A stretch of 60,294 bases of DNA from Pseudomonadota bacterium (GTDB taxonomy: Bacteria; Pseudomonadota; Gammaproteobacteria; Steroidobacterales; Steroidobacteraceae). The number at the start of each line of letters is the position of its first letter. Position 1 is the first letter of the stretch. The notes beneath the pieces are model-generated. The model saw only the letters and a list, made by a program, of their open reading frames with translations. It was not told where the DNA came from and did not search any database. Position numbers and translations under genes: made by a program. This document shows, piece after piece, positions 1 to 9,360 of the stretch. Location of the stretch: assembly GCA_023417315.1 (NCBI GenBank), contig JAEZFW010000059.1, positions 1 through 60,294 on the forward strand, read 5' to 3'.

Positions 1-597
1 CCCTTCCCCTTTGCCGCCCTTACCGGCCCCAGGCCGAGCGGGACCTTGCCTTGGAATGGAAACATCGTTCGGCACCGGATCGAGATCCAATACTTCGCGG
101 ATGAAATTACGCAGCGACACGACGAGCTCCGCCGTGTGCACAGGTCGTCCAGACGCGAGCTCTGTCGCTGCTCGTGAGGCGAGACGAACCTGCTCTTCGG
201 TGCCGAGAAGAATGATGTCCGAGAGCGCCGCTTCGACTGCATCGCGAATGCGTCGAGAGCGATCGGAGCTCGCACGCTCTTCTTCGATCTGCGTGACGAT
301 CTCTCCTGCTAGCGAAGCCGCAGGCGGCAGCGTGCCCTCCTGTGCCGCTCGGCGACGGAGCTCGCGAAGGTGTGTGGGATCGACCGCGAGGTCGCCTGTG
401 AACGAGCCACCGAGTGTCTTGTACGCCGAGATGAGCGTACGTAACCGCTCGTTGATCTGTCGGTTCTCGCGCTCGCGCCGTTGCTGAACCGTCTGCATGA
501 TGAGCAGGCGCACACCGACCATGATCAACGTGATCACAGCCAACCCGAGCAGAGTCGACAGCACTGCAGACCAGGAACTGAAGTCGAACGTGCGCAT
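1..597 (-). CDS. Membrane-anchored protein of unknown function (partial)
   Basis: The reading frame is open from an ATG at 597 through the left edge, giving about 199 residues with the C-terminus missing. Residues about 10-32 form one hydrophobic segment, followed by an Arg/Gln/Glu-rich stretch (QQRRERENRQ) that looks like a cytoplasmic helical region. The rest is charged and helical, and the visible end becomes Pro/Gly/Lys rich (PGAGKGGKG). This suggests a single-span inner-membrane anchor with a soluble domain inside the cell. I recognise no family. It is transcribed divergently from the hydrolase at 885. The open frame of nearly 600 bases, a sensible anchor and proteobacterial codon use support a real gene. 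Confidence 0.7.
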   Translation of the reverse strand, partial: MRTFDFSSWSAVLSTLLGLAVITLIMVGVRLLIMQTVQQRRERENRQINERLRTLISAYKTLGGSFTGDLAVDPTHLRELRRRAAQEGTLPPAASLAGEIVTQIEEERASSDRSRRIRDAVEAALSDIILLGTEEQVRLASRAATELASGRPVHTAELVVSLRNFIREVLDLDPVPNDVSIPRQGPARPGAGKGGKGEG

Positions 598-884
598 GGC
601 CGATCGGGATAGTACAGCTAGAAGCGAATTCACCGAATCGTGGACAGGTTCCCTCTTTCTGGAATCGCAAGTGGACGTCAGCTCCAAATGAGAAGCGAGG
701 GGAGCTCCTCATCGTAGCCCTGCCCTCCGGTGCACCGCGTCCGCCGCATCCGGCCGCGTTCCTGGAAACGAGGCCGGATGTGTCGCAGGGAGTGCTTGCT
801 TGTTTGCGGATGAGCTGGCAAATGTAACAATCGCGAACGACTCGGCATCACAACGTTAACCACAACCATCTGCTCCGAGGTTTC

Positions 885-3800
885 ATGGCGCTTCGACCTG
901 CGTGCCGCTTTGCGCATATCTTTTCTCTAACCGTTCTCGCTTCCTCGCTCGCTCTGCCTGCTTATGCAAGCTCCGAGTCCGAGCGCATGAGCTTCGAGCC
1001 GCCGCTCCGCGAGTTGTGGAATCGCGGTTCCGAGCGCTTTCAGCGTCAATGGCTGGTAGCGGGACCGCTGAGCACGACCGATGCGAAGGACCTCGACCCT
1101 GTCTCGCTTCGTCCCGCTGTCGGCGAAGCAGTCACTACGCGCACTCCGGCGGTCCGTTGGATCCCCCACACGTCCTGGACCGATGTCACCGACCTCAACA
1201 CGATCGGCGGTCGTGCTCCCGAACCTGGCGACATCACAGTCGACCGCTTCGTTTTTGCAGCAGCTTCTTTGCCCAGTGCCGCTTCAGGTCCCATGGAGCT
1301 TGCGATCGGCAGCGAGCGTGCGTACGCCGTGTGGCTCAACGGCAAGCTCGTCCACACGGGCGAGGCGAGCGAGGCGTTCGCGCCTGATCGAGATCGCGTA
1401 TCGGTCACGATGAATCAGGGCGAAAACTTCGTTCTGCTTCGCTTCCACGAGACGAGCGCGGGCTCTTCTCAGTTCACACTACGCGTGGTGCCGCCCGGGA
1501 CCGCGCTTCGAAAAATCGATGAGATCACGCCTTCTTTGATCGAGTCGAAAGACGGCGTGCTCGCGGTGCGAACGCATATCGAAATCGAGAAGGATGCTGC
1601 ACCAGTCTATGTGGAGGTGCTTCGGGCAGGCGGTGAGGTGGTGGCGAAGCAGCGCACGACACGCGGCGAAGTCGTGCACCTCAAGTCGGATGCATGGCGC
1701 GATGGAGCGTACGAGGTACGCACGACGACACAGGACGTCTGGGGGAATCGCAAGGTTCGTCATCTCCCCTGGTACAAAGGCGATGCGATCGCTGCCGTGC
1801 GCGGCTTGATCGGAGCTGCTGAGAACGCGGACAACACTCCTCGCGGCGACACGATTCGCATGCTGGGCGCAATGGTCGAGGATCGGCTGGGCGGCGCGGT
1901 TGAGAGCGCCTCACCGTCTGCCTGGCGGCTGGTTCACTCGCCGCTCATGGAGTATGAGGAGCTCGAGATGGAAGCGCGAGGACGCACAGCACGCGAGCGC
2001 AGCGGCGGCTTCGTTCGTCTCGCGTACACGGATGAGATCGATGGTTCGACACAGTTCTGCCGCGCCTTTCTTCCCATCGCTTATGCGAAAGACAAGCGCT
2101 GGCCGCTGATCACCTTTCTCCATGGCTTCAACCCAGCGAACCCGGAGTACTTCGACTGGTGGAGCGTGGATGAGCGCCACAGTCCTATCGCCGACACGAG
2201 AGATACGATCGTCATCGAGCCTCATGGGCGTGGCAACGCTCAGTACTTAGGCATCGGCGATCGCGACGTCATGCGCTGCATTGCTGAAGCGAAGCAGCGC
2301 TTCTCGGTCGATGAAGATCGCGTGTATCTCACCGGCGAATCAATGGGCGGGCACGGCACGTGGGCGGTCGCTTCGCGTCATCCCGATGTGTTCGCGGCAG
2401 CCGCACCTGTCTATGGCGGTTGGGATTTTCGGATCACGAATGTGAGCACTCCGGTCAGCGCGCCGGAGCCCAAGACGGAGATGAGCGCGTACGCGCTGGA
2501 GGCCTCGAGCTCGTTCTCGCATGCGGAGAATCTGCTTCATGTTCCGCTGCTTATCGTGCACGGTGACGCCGATACCGCGGTGCATGTCGAGAACTCGCGT
2601 CACGCAGCTCGGCTGCTGCAACGCTGGGGATACGACGTTCGCTACCATGAGATGCCCGGCTGGGCACACGAGGACTTGTATCGCGGACCGGTTGCAGATT
2701 GGTTGCTGACGCATACTCGAAAGTCCGCGCCGCGTACGGTTCGGTTGCGCTCGACCGACCTGTCGGGTGCATCTGCTTACTGGGTCAGCGTGCGGCGCTT
2801 CCAGAATCCCGCGCAAGTCATTCGCGTCAGCGCGGAAGTCTTGCAGCCAGGTCTCGTGCGCATCGATTCGACCAATGTCGCGGCACTCTCGCTCGATGTC
2901 CCGAAGGGCTACCGAGGGGCGAGCGATGTACTGAGCGTGATCTGGAACGGCGAAGCTCACGAGATCAAGGCAAGCAACGATGGCCTGTTCGAGGTGGGTT
3001 CACCTTCCAACACTCAGCTTGCGAAGCGAGCGGGCTTGGCAGGTCCGTTGCCGGCCGCGATTGCGACGCCGTTCGCGGTCGTCGTAGGAACGATCTCGCC
3101 CGATGAGCGCATGCGCGAGCGCATCGAATCCACCGCCGACGCGTTCGCGCAGCAATGGTTGCAATGGCAGAAGCAGTCTTTGAGGGTGTTCAAAGACACG
3201 GAAGTGTCCGCCGAGCAGGAGCGAGCGTATTCGCTGATCTTGCTAGGTGGCGCCGACGCCAACGCTGTGACGAAGCGCTTTGCCGACAAGCTTCCTTTCA
3301 ACGCTTCCGCCGAAGGCATCATGATCGATGGACGTAAGTTCGCGGTCACGGATTCGGTGCTCCAAGCGATTTACCCGAGCCCTGCAGCGAACGATCGCTA
3401 TGTCTTTGTCGTTGCAGCCACCTCAGCCGATGGCATGTATTTCTGGAGGCCGCAGCTCGTGAACTTCGCGCAGGGATTCCCGATCACGAACGCCGATTGG
3501 ATCATCCAGGACGGACGCCGCGCGCCGCCTGGTACGTCGGACTCGCACGCCGTGCACGCTGCGTACGGCATCTTCGATACGGCGTGGCGTAGGCAAGATC
3601 GATGGACCATCCTTCGCGATGAGGCATCTGCTTCGCAATGGACACTGCGTCGAGCGCCTGCAAAGGATTTCGTCCCTTCACCCGCGGCATTGCAGGCAGC
3701 GGCCGGACGCTATGAGCTGTTCCCTGGGTTCATCCTGACGTTCAGAGTCGAGGGCGAGCGTCTCGTCATTGATGTACCTGGCCAACCCACGATCCCGACG

Positions 3801-3941
3801 ATCGCGGAGAGCGACTCGATTCACCTCGATCCGACCACAGGAGTCTCGCTTGAGATTCTTCGCGACGCCTCAGGCAACATCACAGGCGCATCCGTGGATA
3901 TCCCGCAGGGCATCGTGTTCGCGAAGCGAGTAGTGCCGTAG
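885..3941 (+). CDS. Secreted alpha/beta hydrolase, prolyl-oligopeptidase/esterase type
   Basis: A 1018-residue exported protein. The signal peptide ends near residue 28 (LPAYASS). The first 350 residues or so look beta-rich, including a sugar-binding-like part (AYAVWLNGKLVHTG). The hydrolase core follows: the oxyanion-type LITFLHGFNP, the nucleophile motif LTGESMGGHGTW (GxSxG), and near residue 560 the acid/histidine parts in VHGDADTAV and MPGWAHEDLY. This layout fits phospholipase/carboxylesterase or S9-type peptidases fused to accessory domains. The C-terminal 400 residues are of unclear type. Peptide or ester substrates cannot be separated from sequence alone. The ATG at 885 follows GAGG. 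It is convergent with the TonB receptor at 4221. Confidence 0.85.
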   Translation: MALRPACRFAHIFSLTVLASSLALPAYASSESERMSFEPPLRELWNRGSERFQRQWLVAGPLSTTDAKDLDPVSLRPAVGEAVTTRTPAVRWIPHTSWTDVTDLNTIGGRAPEPGDITVDRFVFAAASLPSAASGPMELAIGSERAYAVWLNGKLVHTGEASEAFAPDRDRVSVTMNQGENFVLLRFHETSAGSSQFTLRVVPPGTALRKIDEITPSLIESKDGVLAVRTHIEIEKDAAPVYVEVLRAGGEVVAKQRTTRGEVVHLKSDAWRDGAYEVRTTTQDVWGNRKVRHLPWYKGDAIAAVRGLIGAAENADNTPRGDTIRMLGAMVEDRLGGAVESASPSAWRLVHSPLMEYEELEMEARGRTARERSGGFVRLAYTDEIDGSTQFCRAFLPIAYAKDKRWPLITFLHGFNPANPEYFDWWSVDERHSPIADTRDTIVIEPHGRGNAQYLGIGDRDVMRCIAEAKQRFSVDEDRVYLTGESMGGHGTWAVASRHPDVFAAAAPVYGGWDFRITNVSTPVSAPEPKTEMSAYALEASSSFSHAENLLHVPLLIVHGDADTAVHVENSRHAARLLQRWGYDVRYHEMPGWAHEDLYRGPVADWLLTHTRKSAPRTVRLRSTDLSGASAYWVSVRRFQNPAQVIRVSAEVLQPGLVRIDSTNVAALSLDVPKGYRGASDVLSVIWNGEAHEIKASNDGLFEVGSPSNTQLAKRAGLAGPLPAAIATPFAVVVGTISPDERMRERIESTADAFAQQWLQWQKQSLRVFKDTEVSAEQERAYSLILLGGADANAVTKRFADKLPFNASAEGIMIDGRKFAVTDSVLQAIYPSPAANDRYVFVVAATSADGMYFWRPQLVNFAQGFPITNADWIIQDGRRAPPGTSDSHAVHAAYGIFDTAWRRQDRWTILRDEASASQWTLRRAPAKDFVPSPAALQAAAGRYELFPGFILTFRVEGERLVIDVPGQPTIPTIAESDSIHLDPTTGVSLEILRDASGNITGASVDIPQGIVFAKRVVP

Positions 3942-3968
3942 ACAATGTTTCTGTGCGTCGCCCGCGGA

Positions 3969-4188
3969 GGCTGGCGCCCACCGGAGCAGAAGAAAAGATG
4001 GATCCTCGCCTTCGCGAGGACGACGAGCGAAGGCGAAGTTGGCGCCAGCCATTTCCATTGTCCGTCACCCTCGCGGAGGCGAGGGCCCATCCGAGCAGAA
4101 GATGAGATGGATCCTCGCCTTCGCGAGGACGACGAGTATGGGGGCCGTTATTGGGGTCATCCCGCATGCCCGCTTGCACCGGGATGAC
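3969..4188. repeat. REP-like hairpin cluster between convergent genes
   Basis: Between two convergent genes lie several nested palindromes. A direct repeat of about 45 bases occurs twice (about 3981-4028 and 4091-4138). Each copy carries the hairpin CCTCGC-cttc-GCGAGG (first copy 4004-4019). Others are CCCTCGC/GCGAGGG at 4068-4085, GTCATCCCG/CGGGATGAC at 4156-4188, and GGCTGGCGCC/GGCGCCAGCC at 3969-3978 with 4041-4050. The GTCATCCCG...CGGGATGAC type is common as dispersed extragenic palindromes in proteobacteria. It may stop transcription from both sides. Confidence 0.75.
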
Positions 4189-4220
4189 GCCGCAATGTGT
4201 TCGTCCGTCGCGCCGATTTC

Positions 4221-6740
4221 TCACTCGAAGCTGTAAACGAATCTGCCATACCAGAATCCGCCGTTGAACCCGAACGGCGTGTATTGACTATACCGATTAC
4301 CCACACCGGCTCGAGCGCCCGGATTCTCTTCTGGGAATTCATCGAATACGTTCTGAGCGCCGAGCACGAACGTCAATGCATCCCTGACCGTGTAAGCCAC
4401 TTCCACATCGACCACGTAGTCCCCGCCGTCATAGTAGTAACCATCGTCATTGTCGTACCAACCGTCGTACCAGCTCAGGCGCGCGAGCGCGCGCAGCGGA
4501 CCCCATGCTTGCGTCCCAGTTAGACTCCAGCGCGTCTCCGGCAAGCCCTCTTCCAACTGACGGATGCGGCTTGCGTTCAACGTATCCGGATTGAAGCGCT
4601 TGACCTCGGTTTGATTGTTGTTGAACGCGAGACTGAGTGTGGAAAGCCCACCGAACCATTCCGCATCATAGGTCGCGACGACATCGATGCCCTTCGTTTC
4701 GGTGTCGAAGTCGTTCGTGAAGAAGCGGAAGCTCTGCAAGTTCGCGGCGCTCGTCACACCCGAGGCGACCAACGCATCGACCTCCGCTGGCGTGAGCTCG
4801 AAATCTTGCGACACCGCGATGCGATCGTCCACTTCGATGATGTAGTAGTCGGCGGTCAGAGTGAAAGCACCCCTCTCGAAGATTGCACCGACGCTGAAGT
4901 TCTGCGACTCCTCGGGCTCGAGCGCCTCGCCGCCTCTCAACAGCGCCACCGGATTGGTCGGTGGAATCGTTCCTTGATTCACGAGCTCGCCGATCGCGGT
5001 GTCGAACTGCGTCGTCACGTTCGAGGCATTCGATTGACCTGGTGTCGGCGCACGGAAGCCCGTGCTCCAACTGCCGCGAACGGCGAAGGCTTCGTTGAAT
5101 CGATAGTTCGTCGCGATTTTCCCGTTCGTGGTCGTGCCAAAATCCTCGAAGTCTTCCCAGCGCACGGCGAGATCCACTTGCCAAGGCTCGGTGACGAGCC
5201 ATTCGACAGCGCCGTAGAGTGCGTAGTTGGAGCGACTCCAACTTCCTGCGATCTCATCGCTGAATCCGGGGAACCCGTTCGATGCCGCACTGAAGCCCTG
5301 CCCCGCGAGCGGTCCGAAGTCCCACGACACCGTCTCGCCGGCTTCGATCTCGAATGTTTCGTCGCGGTACTCGGCGCCGCCCGCCAGCGTCACGGCATCG
5401 TTGAGCTCGTACGACAGGTCGAAGTTGAGGTTCATCTCTTCTTGAATGTACGACCCCGGATCGAATGACAACGGCGTGTCGGGACCGAACGAGGCATTGA
5501 CCGTGTTCGAGATGAAGAAATCCACCCGGTTATTGCCATACCCCGCGCTCACGTCCCAGTTGAGGCGCTCGCCGGCCGTGCCCCGTAGCCCTGCAACCGC
5601 TGCATAGTCGCGCAGATCGCCGCCGAAGCTTGGCGTGAAGCCACCCGGCAAGATCTCTTGAAAGGAGAAACAGTTGGGATCGTCGAATACCGCACCTAGC
5701 GCTGCGGGATCGGGCACGTGATCGGTGATCGTCACGGTCGGACACGCGATGCCATCATCCGGTGTCAGATCGCCGATGAGGAGCGTTTCGCCGTCGTCCG
5801 CACTGAAGACGCCCGAACGCGTATTCGGATTGCGGTAGTAGAACCCGCCGATCGCGGTCTTGGACACGTAGTTGCCGTGTCCATACAACTCCATGTTGTC
5901 GCCGAGCTTCACGCCGACGTTGAGGAACGTCTTCAGATCGTCCTCGAGCTCAGGCGAGCCCCAGACCTGCGCCGGATCCTGCACGGCCGTATTTCCGGCA
6001 GCGATCAGTGCAGCGGCGTCGTCACGCTGCACGCTGCGGTTGGTTGGCTCGGCTTCGCCATACTCGAAGCTGAAGTTCGCGAAACCGTTCTCCGTCAACG
6101 GTAACCCGATGTTCCCGCTAATCGCATATTGCTCTCCGTCGCCCGCGTAGTAGCCGCCGTAACGCGCCTCGAGACTCACTCCGTGATTCGCATCGTTCAA
6201 GATGAAGTTCATCACGCCTGCGATTGCATCCGATCCATACTGTGCTGAAGCACCATCTCGCAACACTTCGACGCGCTTCAACGCGCTCGAGGGTATCGCG
6301 GAGATATCGGGCCCCTGCGCGCCATCGGAAACGCCGTTGCCGAGCCAGTAAATGACTGCAGCGCGATGGCGGCGCTTGCCGTTGATGAGCACGAGCGTGT
6401 GATCCGGCGCAAGGCCGCGAAGATTCGCTGGGCGCACGATCGTCGATGCATCGCTGATCGGTTGCGCATTGACGTTGTACGAAGGCACGACATTCCTGAG
6501 CAGGTTACTCAAGTCGGTGTCGCCCTGGTTCGCAAACTCCTCTGCCCCGAGCACATCGATCGGAACCGTGGACTCGGTGACCGTGCGGGCTTCGCCGCGA
6601 ATGCCAGTCACGATCATCTCATCGAGTGCCTGTTGTTCAGCCGTGCGCTCCTGCGCGAGGATCGTGGTGGTTCCGCCGAACAACAACGGCGCTGTCATTC
6701 CCATCGCTATGAACGGCGATCGTCTGAATTGAATGCTCAC
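4221..6740 (-). CDS. TonB-dependent outer-membrane receptor
   Basis: An 839-residue receptor that imports a ligand across the outer membrane using TonB energy. It has a signal peptide ending near residue 30 (TTTILAQE), a TonB-box-like segment (DEMIVTG, about 41-47), a plug domain with NLRGLAPDHTLVLINGKRR and VEVLRDGASAQYGSDAIAGV, and a C-terminal barrel. The barrel ends in a TonB-receptor signature (GAQNVFDEFPEENPG) and closes with an aromatic C-terminus (YSFE). The GTG start at 6740 has GGAG upstream. Plug sequences with INGKRRHR are typical of the large Xanthomonas/Caulobacter-type receptors. No substrate gene lies beside it, so the ligand is unknown. Confidence 0.93.
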   Translation of the reverse strand: MSIQFRRSPFIAMGMTAPLLFGGTTTILAQERTAEQQALDEMIVTGIRGEARTVTESTVPIDVLGAEEFANQGDTDLSNLLRNVVPSYNVNAQPISDASTIVRPANLRGLAPDHTLVLINGKRRHRAAVIYWLGNGVSDGAQGPDISAIPSSALKRVEVLRDGASAQYGSDAIAGVMNFILNDANHGVSLEARYGGYYAGDGEQYAISGNIGLPLTENGFANFSFEYGEAEPTNRSVQRDDAAALIAAGNTAVQDPAQVWGSPELEDDLKTFLNVGVKLGDNMELYGHGNYVSKTAIGGFYYRNPNTRSGVFSADDGETLLIGDLTPDDGIACPTVTITDHVPDPAALGAVFDDPNCFSFQEILPGGFTPSFGGDLRDYAAVAGLRGTAGERLNWDVSAGYGNNRVDFFISNTVNASFGPDTPLSFDPGSYIQEEMNLNFDLSYELNDAVTLAGGAEYRDETFEIEAGETVSWDFGPLAGQGFSAASNGFPGFSDEIAGSWSRSNYALYGAVEWLVTEPWQVDLAVRWEDFEDFGTTTNGKIATNYRFNEAFAVRGSWSTGFRAPTPGQSNASNVTTQFDTAIGELVNQGTIPPTNPVALLRGGEALEPEESQNFSVGAIFERGAFTLTADYYIIEVDDRIAVSQDFELTPAEVDALVASGVTSAANLQSFRFFTNDFDTETKGIDVVATYDAEWFGGLSTLSLAFNNNQTEVKRFNPDTLNASRIRQLEEGLPETRWSLTGTQAWGPLRALARLSWYDGWYDNDDGYYYDGGDYVVDVEVAYTVRDALTFVLGAQNVFDEFPEENPGARAGVGNRYSQYTPFGFNGGFWYGRFVYSFE

Positions 6741-6983
6741 GTGCCACTCCCGAATAGTTGTTCTGAGGATCGGAGCATTCGCGGCGTGTGGCCGGACCGC
6801 CCGTCGCCTCGCCAGTTATCTCTCGCGGAGTCAAGCGATCCGTCTGGAATCGCGCCGCGTCGGGAGCCTAGCAAGCGGCGGTTTCAAACAATATGGCAGC
6901 AGCTACGATCGTGTATGCCGCTGTTACGGATTGACTTTGCAACAGGTGCATGAGCGGACCGTGAGGCGTCAGCTCGATCGCCT

Positions 6984-7148
6984 TTAGCTTCCGCCCTGCA
7001 GCACCTGGCGCCGCCCATCTAGGGCAAATGCATGGCGAGATCTGCTGCGCCGTGCGCGCAGCTTTGCAATGATGAACCCGAGCACCCCGGCACCGGATGC
7101 GGTACTCGAGATCAGGACCGCTGTAGTCGTCATGCAGATTGGACACAT
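6984..7148 (-). CDS. Small membrane protein (54 aa)
   Basis: A 54-residue frame starts at ATG 7148 with a well placed AGGAG six bases upstream. It begins MCPICMTTTAV, has one hydrophobic stretch (LISSTASGAGVLGFIIAKL) and a basic tail (RARRSRSRH). The CxxC near the N-terminus and the short hydrophobic span resemble a widespread type of tiny proteobacterial membrane protein whose function I do not know. It lies 83 bases downstream of the DUF899 gene on the same strand and may be co-transcribed with it. Confidence 0.6.
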   Translation of the reverse strand: MCPICMTTTAVLISSTASGAGVLGFIIAKLRARRSRSRHAFALDGRRQVLQGGS

Positions 7149-7231
7149 GATGTTCTCCTGTGAGGAAGCATCGTCCGGAGAGCGGGAATGCATCGCACCA
7201 CCCTCCGGTCCTATCCCTCGATCCCTACTCC

Positions 7232-8029
7232 CTACTCCCTGCTCTCGGCTCCCTCTCCGTACTCGTCCCGACGACGCCACCACATGCCCGACTCGTTGCG
7301 CCCAAGGGGCGCCCGATCGAGCCACGGGTACATGCCCCAGAGAATGTCGAGCCCGCGGGCGTACGTGGAGTAGGTGTGATAGATGACACCACCGCCTTCG
7401 AGGATGAACGCGCTCATCCCCGGCCGCTCGCGCGTATACGTGTCGACGTCGGTGCCGCTCGATGCGGCCAACTTCTGGGGGCCGTCCGGTGTGGAGCGCG
7501 ACGAGATCTCTACGCTCGCCACGTTCGCCGGCGGCTCGCGCGTGTAGTTGTACGCGATGCCCTCGCGCTGCTGCTCGCGCGTGAACGACACGTCGAAATC
7601 GAAGTTGAAATCGCTGCCGAACGAAGACGCCCACGGAAACGTCCAGCCCATCCGTTGCTTGTATGCTTGAATCTGCGCAAGCGGTGCCCGGGACACGGCG
7701 GACAGCGTGATATCGTGGTTCGCCAAGTGCATATAGAACCCATTGAACCCGTCGGCGATCGCGGAGCACGATGGGCAGCCCGCCTTGTAACTCGGTCCAA
7801 GCATGAAATGGTAGATAATGAGCTGCGAGCGGCCTGCGAACAGATCGACGAGCGTGGCGCTCCCCGCTTCAGTGTCGAATCGATATTCCTTCTCCATGCG
7901 CACCCAGGGCAGCGCCTGGCGACGGCGCGCCAACTCATCGCTGCGGCGGGTGAGGTCTTTCTCTGCTTCGAGCAGTTGCAGCCGCGCGGCGAGCCACTCT
8001 TCGCGTGTTCCGGTGATGTGCGTCGTCAT
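7232..8029 (-). CDS. DUF899 thioredoxin-like protein
   Basis: A 265-residue cytoplasmic protein. It starts with an Arg/Glu-rich helix (AARLQLLEAEKDLTRRSDEL) followed by a thioredoxin-like core: VDLFAGRSQLIIYHFML, then CPSCSAIADGFNG carrying the CxxC pair. The end has the family-typical WGMYPWLDRAPLGRNE segment. These features match DUF899, thioredoxin-fold proteins of unclear role. Start choice: ATG at 8029 has GAGGTGACG just upstream, while an in-frame GTG lies 9 bases earlier. It is divergent from the winged-helix regulator at 8131, with about 100 bases shared between the promoters. Confidence 0.9.
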   Translation of the reverse strand: MTTHITGTREEWLAARLQLLEAEKDLTRRSDELARRRQALPWVRMEKEYRFDTEAGSATLVDLFAGRSQLIIYHFMLGPSYKAGCPSCSAIADGFNGFYMHLANHDITLSAVSRAPLAQIQAYKQRMGWTFPWASSFGSDFNFDFDVSFTREQQREGIAYNYTREPPANVASVEISSRSTPDGPQKLAASSGTDVDTYTRERPGMSAFILEGGGVIYHTYSTYARGLDILWGMYPWLDRAPLGRNESGMWWRRRDEYGEGAESRE

Positions 8030-8130
8030 CTTCGTCACCTCGATGCGTTTGATGTCCGTGCGTTAGATTAGGACTGGTGCCGAAAGAGGCGGGAGTGACA
8101 AGTGTGGCGGGATTTCGGAAAGCGTCTTAG

Positions 8131-9351
8131 ATGGACTCATTGATCACGGCGGCGGCCCGAGCGTTGGCCGCAGGCGATCCACTCGGTGCATTGAAGCGTG
8201 TCGCGCTTCGCAACGATGCACCCGCACTCGCACTGCGCGGCATTGCAATGGCGCAACTCGGCGATCTTGTTCGCGCGAAGGCGCTTGTTCGACAGGCTGT
8301 TCGCGCTTTCGGCCCGAAGGAATCGCTCGCTCGCGCAAGGTGTATCGTTGCAGAAGCTGAGATCGCACTTGCTTCGCGCGAGCTGAAGTGGTCTGAGACG
8401 GCGCTAGAGGCTGCGCGCGCAACGCTCGACGAGCATGGCGATCTCGTCAATTCCGCGCATGCCCGTTATCTCGAGATCCGACGCTTGGTGCTAATTGGTC
8501 ACCTCGCGGAGGCGCAGCGCGCGCTCGCGAAGCTGGATCCGACGGGTTTGCCCGCAGCATCGCGCGCGATGCACGAGCTCATCGTCGCTGGGCTCGAGTT
8601 GCGGCATCTGCACGCGAGGGCAGCACGTAAGGCGCTGTCACGCGCAGCGAACGCCGCGCGCGAAGCGAAGATCCCTGCGTTGATTGTGGAAATCCAGCAG
8701 GCCGGGCTCGTGCTGAAGCAACTTGCGGCGCGCCTGCATGCGCGCGGAGAAGAGCGGTTACTGCAGCTCGATGACATCGAATCGCTCTTCGCCTCGAAGG
8801 CGATCGTGGTCGATGCGATTCGCCTCTCGGTGCGAAGCGCAGGTACCGTCGTGTCGCTCACCAGAAGGCCAGTGCTGTTCGTGCTTGCGCGCGCGCTTGC
8901 GGAACGATGGCCGGCCGATGTCGCGCGAGAAGTGCTCATTGAGAGAGCGTTCCGAGTCAAACGGCCCGACGATTCGCATCGCGCGCGGCTTCGGGTCGAG
9001 ATCGGTCGACTTCGCAAAGCGCTTCTCGAGATCATCGAGGTGAACGCCACGCAACAGGGCTTCGTTTTCGTCGCACCTCCGCATCGAGATGTCGTGTTGC
9101 TCACCCAACCGGCCGAAGAGGAGCACGCGACAGTGCTCGCGTTTCTCGCCGACGGCGAATCGTGGTCGAGCTCTGCGCTGGCGTTGGCATCAGGCATGAG
9201 TCAACGTACGACTCAACGTGCGCTCGAGGCACTTGCGACTACTGGCAAGGTGCAAGCATTCGGTCGCGGGCGCGCGCAGCGATGGATCAGCCCGTTGCTG
9301 CCAGGATTCGCGACACCCTTGTTACTCCCGCCTCCGGTTCCCAGCGACTAA
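8131..9351 (+). CDS. Helix-turn-helix regulator with TPR-like N-terminus
   Basis: A 406-residue protein. The first 210 residues are Ala/Arg-rich helices with pairs reading like tetratricopeptide units (ALRGIAMAQLGDLVRAKALVRQAV). Residues about 215-310 fit a winged-helix DNA-binding part (VSLTRRPVLFVLARALAE, then RLRVEIGRLRKALLEI). The C-terminus includes a second possible helix-turn-helix (SALALASGMSQRTTQRALEAL). It is followed 9 bases later by the beta-propeller gene at 9361, so the pair is probably one operon. It is divergent from DUF899. I infer it regulates one or both neighbours. Effector unknown. Confidence 0.75.
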   Translation: MDSLITAAARALAAGDPLGALKRVALRNDAPALALRGIAMAQLGDLVRAKALVRQAVRAFGPKESLARARCIVAEAEIALASRELKWSETALEAARATLDEHGDLVNSAHARYLEIRRLVLIGHLAEAQRALAKLDPTGLPAASRAMHELIVAGLELRHLHARAARKALSRAANAAREAKIPALIVEIQQAGLVLKQLAARLHARGEERLLQLDDIESLFASKAIVVDAIRLSVRSAGTVVSLTRRPVLFVLARALAERWPADVAREVLIERAFRVKRPDDSHRARLRVEIGRLRKALLEIIEVNATQQGFVFVAPPHRDVVLLTQPAEEEHATVLAFLADGESWSSSALALASGMSQRTTQRALEALATTGKVQAFGRGRAQRWISPLLPGFATPLLLPPPVPSD

Positions 9352-9360
9352 GATCGAACC

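Noticed and set aside
7208..7260. CCCTACT/CCCTCTC-like runs near the DUF899 stop
   Set aside because: Only two or three imperfect units. Too short and degenerate to call a repeat array.
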